Source of the DNA: Gemmatimonadota bacterium
Lineage (GTDB): Bacteria > Gemmatimonadota > Gemmatimonadetes > Gemmatimonadales > GWC2-71-9
Reading direction: 5' to 3'
Length of the DNA stretch: 6,348 bases
NCBI GenBank assembly: GCA_003221985.1
Contig: QHUQ01000266.1
Location: 1-6,348, forward strand
Part shown: piece after piece, positions 6,160 through 6,348 of the stretch
Position numbering within the stretch: position 1 is the first letter of the stretch
How the letters are laid out: the number at the start of each line of letters is the position of its first letter
Program-made: the position numbers and the translations under genes
Notes under the pieces: generated by a model
Told to the model about the DNA's origin: nothing
Databases searched by the model: none
Seen by the model: only the letters and a program-made list of their open reading frames with translations

Positions 6160-6296
6160 GCCTAACGGATCGCGCTTAAGCTGCGGGGCGAGCGCCGGCC
6201 GGCGCAAGCGCCCCGCCCTGCGGTACGAGCTCGTCGGCGCACAAACCTACGCCTCCTCTGAAAGCCGGCCCCGGCAGCTTCAAGCGCTGGTTAGGC
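6160..6296 (-). repeat. attC recombination site, 137 bp
   Basis: GCCTAAC at 6160-6166 and GTTAGGC at 6290-6296, with arms CGCTTAAGCTG and CAGCTTCAAGCG and one unpaired extra base in the latter. The interior is close to a copy of the site at 5002-5136. It separates the membrane-protein cassette from an upstream cassette whose gene ends at 6304. Confidence 0.92.
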
Positions 6297-6303
6297 GGAC
6301 GGC

Positions 6304-6348
6304 CTACTCACCGCATTCCCGCAGGGCCTCGCCGTCGAACAGCTTGAG
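6304..6348 (-). CDS. C-terminal tail of an unidentified gene, 5' end beyond the window
   Basis: Fourteen residues, LKLFDGEALRECGE, followed by TAG at 6304-6306, are readable on the minus strand from the right edge. The stop lies 7 bp before the R'' core of the attC at 6160-6296, exactly where the other cassette genes end, which is the main reason for calling it. The stretch is too short to identify a family, and another frame cannot be excluded. Confidence 0.5.
   Translation of the reverse strand, partial: LKLFDGEALRECGE

Larger units (their letters stand above)
1..6348 (-). mobile_element. Integron gene-cassette array (internal segment, no integrase in window)
   Basis: Five attC-type sites, all in the same orientation, separate genes that all lie on the minus strand. 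Taking the usual crossover point in the R' core (G^TTAGGC on the minus strand), the complete cassettes are 609-3867 (3259 bp), 3868-5007 (1140 bp), 5008-5582 (575 bp) and 5583-6165 (583 bp), with partial cassettes at both ends. Two cassettes have typical size and two are unusually large with two genes each. Three sites share near-identical core and arm sequence, which is the pattern of sedentary chromosomal integrons rather than of the mixed attC sites of mobile resistance integrons. No integrase gene, attI site or resistance gene is visible. By the orientation rule, the integrase should lie past the right end of the window. The assignment is confident; the host is inferred. Confidence 0.88.

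Noticed and set aside
6154..6207. Upstream extension of the membrane-protein gene with residues RRPALAPQLKRDPLG
   Set aside because: This part is encoded by the attC at 6160-6296; the same peptide is readable from the sister attC at 5002-5136, so it reflects the repeat and not a protein.
1..6348. Integrase, attI, CRISPR array, rRNA or tRNA genes
   Set aside because: I looked for these and saw no supporting sequence; the repeats present are attC sites without the short regular spacing of CRISPR.

Overview
The window looks like a stretch of a chromosomal-type integron cassette array from a GC-rich environmental bacterium. The best guess for the host is a Gemmatimonadota-like soil or sediment lineage. 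This rests on the large gene at 1327-3543, which joins a Ser/Thr protein kinase, one membrane helix, a TolB/FlgO-like domain and TPR repeats, a combination very common in that phylum. It is inference, because cassettes can come from other hosts.

The organising feature is five imperfect inverted-repeat elements at 603-743, 3862-3923, 5002-5136, 5577-5718 and 6160-6296. Each starts with GCCTAAC and ends with GTTAGGC, and each has inner arms close to CGCTTAAGCTG and CAGCTTCAAGCG. These are the R and L boxes of integron attC sites. The extra base in the L arm at the higher-coordinate side, and the position of each site just 3' of a minus-strand gene, show that all five point the same way. Every gene called is on the minus strand, so the array reads from high to low coordinates. 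The integrase and attI are not in the window; if present they should lie beyond base 6348.

In array order the units are: (1) the tail of an unknown gene (6304-6348) with its attC; (2) a four-helix membrane protein (5713-6153); (3) a HicB/HicA toxin-antitoxin pair (5138-5544); (4) a two-gene cassette with a small lipoprotein (4634-4993) and an AT-richer single-pass membrane protein (3907-4644); (5) a very large, about 3.26 kb, unit with the kinase-TPR gene and a small secreted beta-rich protein (755-1204); (6) the start of an unrecognised gene (1-574) that runs off the left edge.

Two things stand out. The kinase lacks, in frame, the roughly 45-50 residues between the end of its activation loop and the C-terminal kinase helices, including the APE motif and the F-helix aspartate, while keeping its ATP-binding and HRD/DFG residues. 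It also sits in a cassette several times the usual size, with an apparent promoter between its two genes. The genes have no obvious shared pathway. What they share is the mode of acquisition: small, mostly unknown, membrane or secreted products, plus a toxin-antitoxin module that may stabilise the array.
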